NCBI GenBank assembly: GCA_965217615.1
Contig: CBDCIT010000007.1
Coordinates: 41,322 to 105,321 of the forward strand
Reading direction: 5' to 3'
From: CAVOAK01 sp965217615
GTDB lineage: Bacteria; Pseudomonadota; Alphaproteobacteria; UBA8366; CAVOAK01
DNA length: 64,000 bases
How positions within the stretch are numbered: position 1 is the first letter of the stretch; each line of letters starts with the position of its first letter. The notes under the pieces are model-generated. The model was given only the letters and a program-made list of their open reading frames with translations, did not search any database and was not told where the DNA came from. A program made the position numbers and the translations under genes. Positions 17,933-26,530 of this stretch are shown piece after piece.

Positions 17933-18613
17933 TCACTTGATACGCGCCTGCCAATCGCGAAGTCGCTCCAGGTCTTCCCACAATGGTGTCATCTGGAAGG
18001 AATCGAGGTGGGACACGTAGACGACGAGTGAGATATCAGCCAGCGAATAGATCTCGGCCGCCAGCCATGGCGAGGCGGCCAACGCCGAATCGATCTCATG
18101 GAAGATCCGCTTGAAGCGCCTAAGCGCGCCCGGAAGAATTGGCGAGTCGACGCCCTTCTCGTTGTTGATCAGGTCGTTGTCGCGCGGGATCTCCTCGGGC
18201 ATGGCCTCGTAGTGTCGCTTCACCAGCGCCGGATCGGCCTCGCGCGCGGCGAAGCGCATGGCGATGCACTGGCCGACGGTCCGGCTGTCGACATGCAGTC
18301 CTTCGTCGACACGCTTGGTCCACAGGCGCATGCGCGCGCAATCGTGGGGATCGGCGGGACGCAGCGGCGGCTCCGGAAAGACGTCCTCCAGATACTCGAG
18401 GATGATCTGTGATTCCCGGATCACCCTGTCATCGTGTATTAACGTCGGAACGACGCCACGCGGATTGAGCATTAAGTATTCCGGGTCATGCTGGTCGCGT
18501 TTGGCGAGGCTCGTATCTATGTAGTGACCGGTCCATTCCAACCCTTTCTCGGCGAACGAAATCCGCACTTTTTGCGCCGCCGTCGAGCGATCAAAGTGAT
18601 AGAGCTCAAGCAT
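17933..18613 (-). CDS. Glutathione S-transferase family protein with an in-frame TGA
   Basis: The 226-residue protein has an N-terminal thioredoxin-fold domain (LELYHFDRSTAAQKVRISFAEKGLEW; NPRGVVPTLIHDDRVIRESQIILEYL), where VVPTL is the cis-Pro glutathione loop. A helical C-terminal domain contains the N-capping motif YSLADISLVVYV. Translation stops at TGA 17933-17935, but the same frame stays open for 37 more codons to TAA at 17819. That extension (RPAYVTAVEEWG to FPKVKALWDAA) looks like the natural last helix of a GST. The TGA is therefore probably a nonsense mutation, perhaps CGA to TGA. The start is ATG 18613; the TTG two codons upstream is less likely. Confidence 0.8.
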   Translation of the reverse strand: MLELYHFDRSTAAQKVRISFAEKGLEWTGHYIDTSLAKRDQHDPEYLMLNPRGVVPTLIHDDRVIRESQIILEYLEDVFPEPPLRPADPHDCARMRLWTKRVDEGLHVDSRTVGQCIAMRFAAREADPALVKRHYEAMPEEIPRDNDLINNEKGVDSPILPGALRRFKRIFHEIDSALAASPWLAAEIYSLADISLVVYVSHLDSFQMTPLWEDLERLRDWQARIK

Positions 18614-18666
18614 TCCCAAACTCTCCCAAGCGATGCTGTGACGCCCATACGGGACGGCGAACGCCG

Positions 18667-20499
18667 CTATTCCACGGTCACCGACTTTGCCAAATTGCGT
18701 GGCTGGTCGACGTCCGTGCCCTTGATCACCGCCGTATGGTACGCCAGCAGTTGCACCGGAAGGGCATAAAGGATCGGCGCTACAAACGGATCGACCTTGG
18801 GCAGTTCGATCACTGCAGCCGGCTTCACTTGACGCTCGAGCTTGGCAATCCCGACCGCATCTGAGATGAAGATCACGCGGCCGCCACGCGCAATGACCTC
18901 GTGGGTGTTGCTCGCAGTCTTGTCGAACAACGCGTCGGACGGCGCAATGACGATGACCGGCACACGATCATCGATCAACGCGATCGGTCCGTGCTTCATC
19001 TCTCCCGCAGCGTATCCTTCAGCATGAATGTATGAAATTTCCTTGAGCTTGAGCGCCCCTTCGAGGGCGATCGGATAGGCGGTGCCGCGACCGAGATAGA
19101 GGACGTCGCGTGCCTCGGCCACCTCATGAGCGAGATCAGCCAGCGCCGCATCATGATTGAGGACATCTGCCGCACGGCCCGGTATTTCAGTGAGCGCAAC
19201 CGTCAACTCCGCCTCCCGTTCGGCATCGATCTCGCCACGCGCCCGCGCCGCCGCGATGGCAAGATAGGCGAGCACGGTGAGTTGGGCGGTAAAGGCCTTG
19301 GTCGACGCCACACCAATTTCCGGGCCGGCCAGCGTCGGCAACACTGCATCGCTTTCGCGGGCGATTGTCGCCTCCGGCGTGTTGACAATCGAGACAATGT
19401 GTTGGCCGCGCTCCCGCGCGTAGCGCAACGCGGCAAGGGTGTCGGCCGTCTCGCCCGACTGGCTGACGCAGATCGTCAGACCGCCTTCGACCATCGGCGG
19501 TGCGCGGTAGCGAAACTCCGAAGCTACGTCGATCTCAACCGGGATCTTCGCAAGCTGCTCGAACCAGTATTTTCCAACCATGCCAGCCAGGTAGGCGGTC
19601 CCACAGGCAGCGATGGTGAGTTTCGGAACCTGGGCCAGATCGCACGGCATGGGCGGTGGTGTAATCGTCCTGTTCTGCGGGTTAATGACTGAATGCAAGG
19701 TGTCGCCGATCACCGCTGGCTGTTCGTAGATCTCCTTCAGCATGAAGTGACGAAAGCTGCCCTTACCGGTTGACGCGCCGGACAGCGCGGTCTCCACGAT
19801 CGGCCGCACGACAATCGCCTCCTCGCCGCCATTGCGGATCGTTGCGCCATCGCGTGTAACGGACGCCCAATCGCCCTCTTCGAGATAGCAGATACGTTGC
19901 GTCAAAGGCGCCAGTGCCAGAGCGTCAGAGCCGAAATACATCTCGCCGTCGCCGTAGCCGATGGCCAGCGGACTGCCCCTCCGCGCGCCGATCATCAAGT
20001 CGTGCTCGCCGGTGAAGATCATGACCAGCGCGAAGGCCCCTTCCAGCCGCGGCAGCGCAGCCGCCACCGCCGCAGCGGGCGTCATGCCCTCCGCCAAGCG
20101 TTGGCTTACGAGATGCGCGACAACCTCGGTGTCGGTTTCAGTCTCGAACTGGTTGCCATAAGGCGCAAGTTCGTCGCGCAACTCCTGAAAATTCTCGATG
20201 ATTCCATTATGAACAAGGGCCACCCGGTCAGTCGCATGCGGATGCGCATTCGCTTCGTTGGGTACACCGTGGGTCGCCCAACGCGTGTGACCGATGCCGC
20301 TCGTTCCAACGACCGGATCGGCGGCGAGCAACGTTTCCAGATTGTCGAGCTTGCCTTCGGCGCGCCGACGTTCGACGCGGCCGTTGACCAGCATGGCAAT
20401 TCCCGCGGAATCGTATCCGCGGTATTCCAGGCGCCGCAGCCCCTCAATCAGCGGCAGCGCCACATCGTCACGACCGAGAATGCCGACAATGCCACACAT
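18667..20499 (-). CDS. glmS: Glutamine-fructose-6-phosphate aminotransferase (isomerizing)
   Basis: The 610-residue enzyme makes glucosamine 6-phosphate for peptidoglycan and lipopolysaccharide. The N-terminal glutaminase has Cys as the first residue after Met (MCGIVGILG), plus GHTRWATHG and HNGIIENF. Two SIS sugar-isomerase domains follow, with AACGTAYLAG, CVSQSGETADT, STKAFTAQL and ALKLKEISYIHAEGYAAGEMKHGPIALI. It ends in the conserved PRNLAKSVTVE. The start ATG overlaps the stop of glmU by one base, a common alphaproteobacterial arrangement that joins the first and later steps of UDP-GlcNAc synthesis. Confidence 0.97.
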   Translation of the reverse strand: MCGIVGILGRDDVALPLIEGLRRLEYRGYDSAGIAMLVNGRVERRRAEGKLDNLETLLAADPVVGTSGIGHTRWATHGVPNEANAHPHATDRVALVHNGIIENFQELRDELAPYGNQFETETDTEVVAHLVSQRLAEGMTPAAAVAAALPRLEGAFALVMIFTGEHDLMIGARRGSPLAIGYGDGEMYFGSDALALAPLTQRICYLEEGDWASVTRDGATIRNGGEEAIVVRPIVETALSGASTGKGSFRHFMLKEIYEQPAVIGDTLHSVINPQNRTITPPPMPCDLAQVPKLTIAACGTAYLAGMVGKYWFEQLAKIPVEIDVASEFRYRAPPMVEGGLTICVSQSGETADTLAALRYARERGQHIVSIVNTPEATIARESDAVLPTLAGPEIGVASTKAFTAQLTVLAYLAIAAARARGEIDAEREAELTVALTEIPGRAADVLNHDAALADLAHEVAEARDVLYLGRGTAYPIALEGALKLKEISYIHAEGYAAGEMKHGPIALIDDRVPVIVIAPSDALFDKTASNTHEVIARGGRVIFISDAVGIAKLERQVKPAAVIELPKVDPFVAPILYALPVQLLAYHTAVIKGTDVDQPRNLAKSVTVE

Positions 20500-21905
20500 C
20501 AGCCGGTCTTCCGCCGTTTGGCCTGCCCTGCCTTCGTGCGTCGGTTCTTGGCTGGGTTTTGGTCGTCTTTGTGCTCGGCTTCTACAGCGCTGCGCATTTG
20601 CGCTGCCCGGTCCGGAAATTCGACCTGCCGTCCCCGCGCGATGACAAGTGCGTCGTCGCTCACATCGTCCGTGACAACGCTGCCCGCCGCGACAAATGCG
20701 CCATTGCCCACCGTTACCGGTGCGACCAGAGCCGTATTCGTACCAATAAATGCGCCCGCGCCGATGATCGTGCGATGCTTGTCGACGCCATCGTAATTGC
20801 AGGTGATAGTGCCCGCGCCGATATTTGCGGCGGGTCCGATCTCCGCATCACCGAGATAGGCCAAGTGACCGGCACGCACGCCCTCGCCCAACACCGCATT
20901 TTTTACTTCAACGAAGTTGCCGATCCTGCTGCCGGCACCGATCTCGGCGCCGGGCCGAAGACGCGCGAATGGGCCGATTGTCGCGTCAGTCTCAATGCGG
21001 GCACCCTCAAGATGGCAAAATGCCTTGACCTCGACGCGATCGCCCAGCGTCACGCCCGAACCGAACTGAACATTCGGGCCGATCCCGACGTCACGTCCGA
21101 GGACCGTATCATGGCTGAACCAGACAGTCTCAGGGGCCAGCAGCGTTGCGCCCTCGTCCATCGCGCGCGACCGCCGTGCGTGCTGCCAATGCGCCTCGAC
21201 CGACGCCAGATCCGCTCGGCTATCTACGCCGACAAGTTCGGCCGCCGCCGCTTCAACGACGGCGCAGTCGAGCCCGAGACTGTGGGCAATGCCGATGATA
21301 TCGGTCAGATAAAACTCGCCCTTTGCGTTCTCGTCGGAGACGGCTTCAAGCAAAGCCATCAGATGGGCCGCATCCACCGCCATGACGCCGGAGTTGCACA
21401 AGGAGATCGCCCGCTGCGGCTCATCGAGGTCCACATCTTCGACAATTGCCGCGAGCGCGCCGCTCCGATCGTGGATAAGCCGGCCGTAGCCGGTCGGGTC
21501 CTCAGGATGAAAACCTAAGACGACGACAGCAGCGCCCGCCTGCCGACACTCGATCATCTCCTTCAGGGTTTCCGTCCGAATTAGCGGTGTGTCGCCAAAA
21601 ACGATGAGTACGGTGCCGTCAGTGAAACCGGCCAGTGCGCCGCGCGCCGACTTGGCCGCATCAGCGGTCCCACACTGGCGCTCCTGGATCGCCACCGGAT
21701 GAGGTGCGACGGCATGTGTGACAGCGTCCATTCCCGGCCCGATGACGATGACCGTGCGCTTTGGCTTTAGGCCGGCAACTGCCTCCAGCACATGCAATAC
21801 CATTGGCCTACCTGCGAGTGCATGCAGGACTTTGGGCTTGTCCGAACGCATTCGCGTGCCACGGCCCGCGGCCAGAATTACTGCGGCGATGTCATGCGTA
21901 GTCAT
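20499..21905 (-). CDS. glmU: Bifunctional UDP-N-acetylglucosamine pyrophosphorylase / glucosamine-1-phosphate N-acetyltransferase
   Basis: The 468-residue protein carries the nucleotidyltransferase domain first (ILAAGRGTRMRSDKPKVLHALAGRPM, residues about 9-36; GDTPL). A left-handed beta-helix acetyltransferase follows (hexapeptide repeats from about residue 250; KNAVLGEGVRAGHLAYLGDAEIG; GAGTITCNYDG). Together they make UDP-GlcNAc in the cytoplasm. The last 25 residues are Lys/Arg-rich and variable. The upstream 405-base gap presumably holds the promoter for the glmU-glmS pair. Confidence 0.97.
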   Translation of the reverse strand: MTTHDIAAVILAAGRGTRMRSDKPKVLHALAGRPMVLHVLEAVAGLKPKRTVIVIGPGMDAVTHAVAPHPVAIQERQCGTADAAKSARGALAGFTDGTVLIVFGDTPLIRTETLKEMIECRQAGAAVVVLGFHPEDPTGYGRLIHDRSGALAAIVEDVDLDEPQRAISLCNSGVMAVDAAHLMALLEAVSDENAKGEFYLTDIIGIAHSLGLDCAVVEAAAAELVGVDSRADLASVEAHWQHARRSRAMDEGATLLAPETVWFSHDTVLGRDVGIGPNVQFGSGVTLGDRVEVKAFCHLEGARIETDATIGPFARLRPGAEIGAGSRIGNFVEVKNAVLGEGVRAGHLAYLGDAEIGPAANIGAGTITCNYDGVDKHRTIIGAGAFIGTNTALVAPVTVGNGAFVAAGSVVTDDVSDDALVIARGRQVEFPDRAAQMRSAVEAEHKDDQNPAKNRRTKAGQAKRRKTG

Positions 21906-22310
21906 TGGACCAAAGGTAGGTAGAGAATATGGTCAAATTCCGGCGGACTCGCAGCACTCGTTGCCGGTGATTGTCGAACCCGAACCTGCCACAGGAAATC
22001 CGCAGCCGCCAAGTCACATATTGTTTCGCAGTCTTACGACACAGAGGATCGAATGCGTTTGAAAAAAAGATATTTCATATCAATGGGATAAAGAAGTTTC
22101 GCCCCAGGGCAAAATGACTGCGTGTGAAATTTGTCGAGTTTATATTAGGCCGGATGGCTCGATGCCGCCGCCGGATCGCCGTAAGCGAGTAGCGAGTCGC
22201 CCTGCGCCCGCTCGCCGACTGTGCAGAGCCAGCCGGTCTGACCCGTTTCGCAACTGGCAAGTAGTGCGCCGGCTGGGCTAGACTGATGCCGCACATGCGG
22301 GGGAGTGACC
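21906..22310. other. Intergenic region between glmU and a divergent small gene
   Basis: This 405-base gap separates the divergent glmU and 22311 genes. It contains an AT-rich patch around 22050-22085 and a short stretch just before 22311 with a clear GGGGGAG ribosome binding site. Short ORFs on the minus strand (22075-22381) have no recognisable features. I see no RNA gene or convincing -35/-10 pair. Confidence 0.5.
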
Positions 22311-22625
22311 ATGAATACCGTGATCATCGAGTTCGACGCGCCCGAGGGCGAGACGCGAGCCAGCATCGTCGAAACGATCAAGGGCTCGGCAGATAGATAC
22401 CAGGGCGTTCCAGGACTGATCCGTAAGTATTACGGCGTGTCCGCCGACAGCGACAAGCTGGTTGGCGTTTACCTTTGGGAATCACGTGAGGCCGCGGATG
22501 CGTTTTACACGCCAGATTGGTACAAGTTGGTGGAGGATCGTTGGGGCGTGCCGACAAAATGGATGACTTATGATACGCCGGTCGTGGTTGACAATCTTGT
22601 CGAGGAAATTATCGCCGCAGCCTAG
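22311..22625 (+). CDS. Small ABM/YdhR-like monooxygenase-fold protein
   Basis: The 104-residue protein has the pattern of dimeric alpha-beta-barrel proteins related to YdhR and antibiotic-biosynthesis monooxygenases. VIIEFDAPEG opens it, LIRKYYGVSADSDKLVGVYLWESREAADAFY is the central part, and WMTYDTPVVVDNL closes it. ATG 22311 is preceded by GGGGGAG at a good distance; the GTG two codons upstream is less likely. Reaction unknown. It is followed by a second dimeric alpha-beta-barrel-type protein. Confidence 0.7.
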   Translation: MNTVIIEFDAPEGETRASIVETIKGSADRYQGVPGLIRKYYGVSADSDKLVGVYLWESREAADAFYTPDWYKLVEDRWGVPTKWMTYDTPVVVDNLVEEIIAAA

Positions 22626-22675
22626 CCGGGCCCCTTGGTGAACGGCGTCGAGGTGTGTCGCACGGAGAGCAGCAG

Positions 22676-22960
22676 ATGACCGCTTATTGGATCGTTCGCA
22701 TCACCGTGACCGATGCTGACAGATACGCCGAATACGTGAAACGCGCTGGCCCCACTGTCGAACAATACGGCGGCCGTTTTCTGGCACGTGGTGGGCGCTG
22801 TGTCACCAAGGAAGGCCGTGAGCACGCGCGCAACGTTATCGTTGAGTTTCCGGCGTATGATGACGCCGTCGCCTGTCACGGGTCGCCGGAGTATGCGGAG
22901 GCATTGACGTTCGTGGAAGGTGCCGCCGACCGCGACCTGTGTATCGTCGAGGGGGTCTAG
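22676..22960 (+). CDS. DUF1330 domain protein
   Basis: The 94-residue product matches DUF1330: MTAYWIVRITVTDADRYAEYVKRA at the start, YGGRFLARGG in the middle and VIVEFPAYDDAVACHGSPEY near the end. These are dimeric ferredoxin-like-fold proteins of unknown function. ATG 22676 gives the family's usual N-terminus. It lies 50 bases downstream of the previous small gene in the same direction, so they may share a message. Confidence 0.85.
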   Translation: MTAYWIVRITVTDADRYAEYVKRAGPTVEQYGGRFLARGGRCVTKEGREHARNVIVEFPAYDDAVACHGSPEYAEALTFVEGAADRDLCIVEGV

Positions 22961-23049
22961 CGCAAGCTACGACAACACACCCACGCCCTCCCCTTGACAC
23001 CCGGCGTTGGCCGACCTTAGATCGGCCGACCTTCTTCCAAACTGGATTA

Positions 23050-23124
23050 GGGCGCGTAGCTCAGCGGGAGAGCACCGTCTTCACACGGCGGGGGTCGCTG
23101 GTTCAATCCCAGCCGCGCCCACCA
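23050..23124 (+). tRNA. tRNA-Val (anticodon CAC)
   Basis: The 75-nt cloverleaf can be folded by eye. The acceptor stem GGGCGCG pairs with CGCGCCC, and the D arm has GCTC/GAGC. The anticodon loop TTCACAC gives anticodon CAC, reading the Val codon GUG. The T arm is GCTGG-TTCAATC-CCAGC, and CCA is encoded at the 3' end (23122-23124). It stands alone between a DUF1330 gene and a DUF2189 gene. Confidence 0.96.
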
Positions 23125-23186
23125 GTCCAACGGCGCATCAATAAGACGCGCAGTTCCTTGTAGTGCAGGGCTCGTCGGAACCGGTG

Positions 23187-23972
23187 TCAGTGCTCAACGA
23201 CCTTCCTGTACAGGTGCCAGGTCGCATGTCCGAGCACCGGCATCACGACGGCAAGCCCGACGAAAAACGGCAGGGCACCTACCAGCAAAGAAACTGCGAC
23301 GAAGAGGCCCCACATCGCCATCGTCACCGGGTTTGCGGCGACCGCTCTCACGGACGTTTGAACCGCGATCACGGCGCCGACGTTGCGGTCTACCAGCATC
23401 GGAAAGGAGACGACGCTGACCGTCAACACAACGACGGCGAAGAGGAAGCCGATACTGCCACCAACGAGGAAGAGGGCAAGACCGGACTGCGTCGTGAGGA
23501 CCTGCGCCACGAACTCGGAGACCGATTCCGGCGGCGCGGTACCAAACAATCCCTGGTAAATTGACTGCGCCGTTTTCAACCAGGTGATGAAAACCGCCAT
23601 TAGCACGACGCCAAGCGCGATCAGGGGGCGAAGCGCCGGCGTTCGAAAGATGTCGAATGCATGCGACCAGGAAACGTCGAGACCCTGTTCGCGGCGCCGG
23701 CTCATCTCGTACAGGCCAGTCGCGGCGACGGGGCCGAGCAATGTGGAGCCGGCAAGCAACGGGAAAAGCAGCGGCAACATATCGTATCCCGCGGAAGCCC
23801 TGATCGCGATGATACAGACGACTGGATAGATCAGACCGAGGAAGAAATAGTGGCTAGGCCTCGCGTCAAAGTCGGCAAACCCTTTTAATACGACCTCCTT
23901 GAGGTCCGCCAGGCCAATAGCGTGGATCACAATTGGATGTGCGGAGTCCGCCGTCAAATTTTCGTTCGCCAT
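23187..23972 (-). CDS. DUF2189 integral membrane protein
   Basis: The 261-residue protein has about six membrane segments and the DUF2189 pattern. LKEVVLKGFADFDARPSHYFFLGLIYPVV stands near the start, LLGPVAATGLYEMSRRREQG follows the second segment, and VVMPVLGHATWHLYRKVV closes the protein. It sits in the inner membrane. Function is unknown; related proteins often occur near respiratory or cytochrome oxidase genes. The start is ATG 23972. Confidence 0.88.
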   Translation of the reverse strand: MANENLTADSAHPIVIHAIGLADLKEVVLKGFADFDARPSHYFFLGLIYPVVCIIAIRASAGYDMLPLLFPLLAGSTLLGPVAATGLYEMSRRREQGLDVSWSHAFDIFRTPALRPLIALGVVLMAVFITWLKTAQSIYQGLFGTAPPESVSEFVAQVLTTQSGLALFLVGGSIGFLFAVVVLTVSVVSFPMLVDRNVGAVIAVQTSVRAVAANPVTMAMWGLFVAVSLLVGALPFFVGLAVVMPVLGHATWHLYRKVVEH

Positions 23973-24199
23973 CGTCGTGCATCCCAGTCGCTGATCTCAG
24001 TAATCGCGACGCCAAAACTTATGCATGGCCATTGCTCCGGCCACATCTAGCCGCGACCTGCCGTTGACATGAGTATACGCCGCTGACCGTGCATTGTCGC
24101 CACACCTCTAGACGAAAGCTTGGTCGTGCCTCCGGGCTACGACTGGCCGGCTCGACCGTTTCGGGTTAGCATCGCCGCAGGCTGCATGTGAGTGTCTAG

Positions 24200-24364
24200 A
24201 TGTGGATTTCACCAGCGTTTGCCCACGCCACAAGCGGCGCCCACGGGACCTCTGGAGGAGGTATGGCGCTGCTGCTTCTGCTCGGTGTTGGCGCTGCGGT
24301 GCTCCTCCTCATGCGTGCCAGGAACAGATGGCTGGCGCGAAAATCCGTAGATGACGGTCCGTAG
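24200..24364 (+). CDS. Possible small single-pass membrane protein (54 aa)
   Basis: A short ORF runs from ATG 24200 (MWISPAFAHA) to TAG 24362-24364. It encodes a Gly/Ser/Ala-rich N-terminus, one hydrophobic helix (MALLLLLGVGAAVLLLM) and a positively charged tail (RARNRWLARK), which predicts an N-out, C-in orientation. An internal ATG at 24263, preceded by GGAGGAGG, would give a 33-residue version of the same helix. It overlaps nothing real. The match to a membrane topology is good, but there is no family evidence. Confidence 0.4.
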   Translation: MWISPAFAHATSGAHGTSGGGMALLLLLGVGAAVLLLMRARNRWLARKSVDDGP

Positions 24365-24469
24365 TTACGTAGATCTGACAGAGTTTGCGAGCGAGCTGGT
24401 CGCCTACGTTCGCGGCGCGATGGAAAGACTGCCGATCGGGCGTGATTGCTGGACCGATTCCCGATGGGC

Positions 24470-24811
24470 TTAGTCCGGTAGGTTTGGAAACACATGGCGC
24501 TTGTCAGGCGCCAGCGGCAGCCGGGCCGTCCAGACAACAGCTGAGAGTGGAATCGACCCATAGCAATGCGGAAACAGATCACCGCTGCGCGAAGTTTCCC
24601 AACGCAGCGTGCCGCCGAGCGCCGAATCCTCAACCGCGAGCAGCAACAGATCGAGCTCGCCTGCACGATGGCGAGCAGCACTCTCGACTATTTGATTGCG
24701 CGTCGACAAATGAATGAAGCCGTCACGACGGTCCTGATCGCCACCCTTATAGCTCTCACCGCGGGCGCTCGCATCGCGCCAGTGCTTTTCCTTCGCTAGA
24801 TGATAAATCAA
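24470..24811 (-). CDS. DUF952 domain protein
   Basis: The 113-residue product has the family layout: MIYHLAKEKHWRDASARGESYKGG at the start, the hallmark GFIHLST soon after, then LLLLAVEDSALGGTLRWE, and DLFPHCYGSIPLSAVVWTARLPL towards the end. DUF952 proteins share a fold with ADP-ribosyl-transfer-like domains, but no activity is established. Start ATG 24811. Confidence 0.88.
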   Translation of the reverse strand: MIYHLAKEKHWRDASARGESYKGGDQDRRDGFIHLSTRNQIVESAARHRAGELDLLLLAVEDSALGGTLRWETSRSGDLFPHCYGSIPLSAVVWTARLPLAPDKRHVFPNLPD

Positions 24812-24929
24812 CCTCGGTTCCCCGAATTACGAAAGCGCCACCTTACTCCCACGTCATACTTGCGTGAATCGCCCATAACACCGAACGCGCGGACTGCAAC
24901 CGTAACCCACAGGCCTGCGAATTCGCATG

Positions 24930-25355
24930 TCAGGCGTCTGACTTGCGTTCTGCGGCAGGAACGTATCTGGAATCGGGCTGATACTCGTCGAACGTGCCGG
25001 AATGAATGACATCTAGGTTGTTGCGGTCTTTCATATAGACCCAAGCGTCAAATACGGTCCCCGTATCGACCGCCTCAACCGCGATCTCCAAACGTTTGTA
25101 ACCGGTCGCCAGATGTGTTGATTCGAGGATATCCAGCTTTGCAAGCGTCCGATCGTCCACCTCAAAGACTTCACCAAACACGCGATCGCCAACGCCGGCT
25201 TCGAAGATCATTACGGGAGAGAACCATTTGCCAGCGACGACCAAAGGATAGGCCTCACACGTCAGAAACCGTCCCATAAATCGTTGCCCGCGCATCCCTG
25301 CTTCATAGTTAGGGAAGCCACGTTTCAGTGTGCCAAATACGAAGACTCGGTTCAT
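24930..25355 (-). CDS. Gamma-glutamylcyclotransferase-like (GGCT/AIG2) protein
   Basis: The 141-residue protein has the GGCT/AIG2 fold. VFVFGTLKRGFPNY is the substrate-loop motif (YGTL in most members, FGTL here). GEVFEVDDRTLAKLDILE contains the likely catalytic Glu region, and DAWVYMKDR is the final strand. I start it at ATG 25355 (MNRVFVFGTL), because the longer frame upstream shows no similarity. It diverges from the oxidase operon, whose first gene starts 250 bases away. Confidence 0.85.
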   Translation of the reverse strand: MNRVFVFGTLKRGFPNYEAGMRGQRFMGRFLTCEAYPLVVAGKWFSPVMIFEAGVGDRVFGEVFEVDDRTLAKLDILESTHLATGYKRLEIAVEAVDTGTVFDAWVYMKDRNNLDVIHSGTFDEYQPDSRYVPAAERKSDA

Positions 25356-25605
25356 GGGATCACAACTACGGGATTTGGCAGCGCATTTCTGCTGAAGCGA
25401 ATATAATAGACGTGTGAACCCGTGGCGATTCGGCGCGACGACTCCGGTTGATATTACTGAGCAATCGGACCGATTTGACCGTGAATATGTGCCACAAATT
25501 GTGCGGAAAACCGGCAACCTCGATAGAGGACAAAGAGCCCTAGACCGGGCGAAGGACTTCCTTTAAGTTCGCACGCGAATTTTCAAGCGTAGGGATAGGT
25601 TGGGG

Positions 25606-26481
25606 ATGTTCGTTGCGGTCATTTTAGTATTGGTGGGTGTAGGTTCAGTCGTATTTCACTTTCTGAGCCCATGGTGGTGGACACCCATTGCCTCGAATTG
25701 GGGCTACATCGACGACACGATCATCATCACATTCTGGATCACCGGCGTCGTCTTCGTCGCCATCATTTTGTTCATGGCGTACTGCGTGTACCGCTTCCGA
25801 CATCAAGAAGGAACGCGGGCGGTGTACGAGCCGGAAAACAAGAAGATGGAGTGGTGGCTCACAATCCTAACCACTTTGGGTGTCGTCGGCATGCTGACGC
25901 CGGGCTTGTTCGTGTGGAACCAGTACGTCACGGTGCCCGAAGGGGCGACAGAGTTCGAAGTCTTGGGTCAGCAATGGCAGTGGGCCTTCCGCTATCCGGG
26001 GAAAGACGGCGTAATGGGCACCAGCGACGCCCTGCTCGTAAGTTCTGATAATCCGTTTGGACTCCATCAGGACGACCCCAACGGCCAGGACGACATCCTA
26101 ATCGAGGGTGACGATCTCCACCTTTCGCTCGATAAACCAGTCAAGGCATTGCTCCGTTCCGTCGATGTCCTTCATGACTTTTATGTGCCGCAATTCAGGG
26201 CCAAGATGGATTTGGTTCCCGGCCAGGTCACTTTCTTCTGGTTCATTCCGACCAGAACCGGCTCGTTCGAAATACTATGTGCCGAATTGTGCGGGGTCGG
26301 GCATCATGTGATGCGCGGCAGGGTTATCGTGGAAGAGGAAGCCGATTATCAAGCATGGCTGGACGAACAGCCGACATTCGCGCAGTCTTTGGCGCGGGCG
26401 ACGAAGGGTGCGGGAGATGACGTCGATCTGGTCTTACACGAGGGTAACCTAAAGCCTGCTAGAATCGGATCGGTGCGATGA
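25606..26481 (+). CDS. coxB: Cytochrome c oxidase subunit II
   Basis: The 291-residue subunit carries the binuclear CuA centre that receives electrons from cytochrome c. It has an N-terminal membrane segment, a second near residues 38-62 and a third at about 90-110. The CuA ligands lie in VLHDFYVP (His) and CAELCGVGHHVM (two Cys, Glu, His, Met). The insert MGTSDALLVSSDNPFGLHQDDPNGQDD is longer than in standard subunit II. The start ATG 25606 follows a GGGATAGG stretch. It is the first gene of a five-gene operon. Confidence 0.94.
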   Translation: MFVAVILVLVGVGSVVFHFLSPWWWTPIASNWGYIDDTIIITFWITGVVFVAIILFMAYCVYRFRHQEGTRAVYEPENKKMEWWLTILTTLGVVGMLTPGLFVWNQYVTVPEGATEFEVLGQQWQWAFRYPGKDGVMGTSDALLVSSDNPFGLHQDDPNGQDDILIEGDDLHLSLDKPVKALLRSVDVLHDFYVPQFRAKMDLVPGQVTFFWFIPTRTGSFEILCAELCGVGHHVMRGRVIVEEEADYQAWLDEQPTFAQSLARATKGAGDDVDLVLHEGNLKPARIGSVR

Positions 26482-26530
26482 AGCGCTGTCCGATGGAATG
26501 TCATAAAGAATCGTTAAGGAGGATGTCTTA

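Noticed and set aside
17819..17935. Selenocysteine insertion at the GST TGA
   Set aside because: Only a weak CGCCC/GGGCG pairing with a long loop follows, the position is not catalytic, and selD in this window is truncated.
19897..20796. 299-codon plus-strand ORF
   Set aside because: Antisense to glmS and glmU, both unmistakable; a shadow frame in GC-rich DNA.
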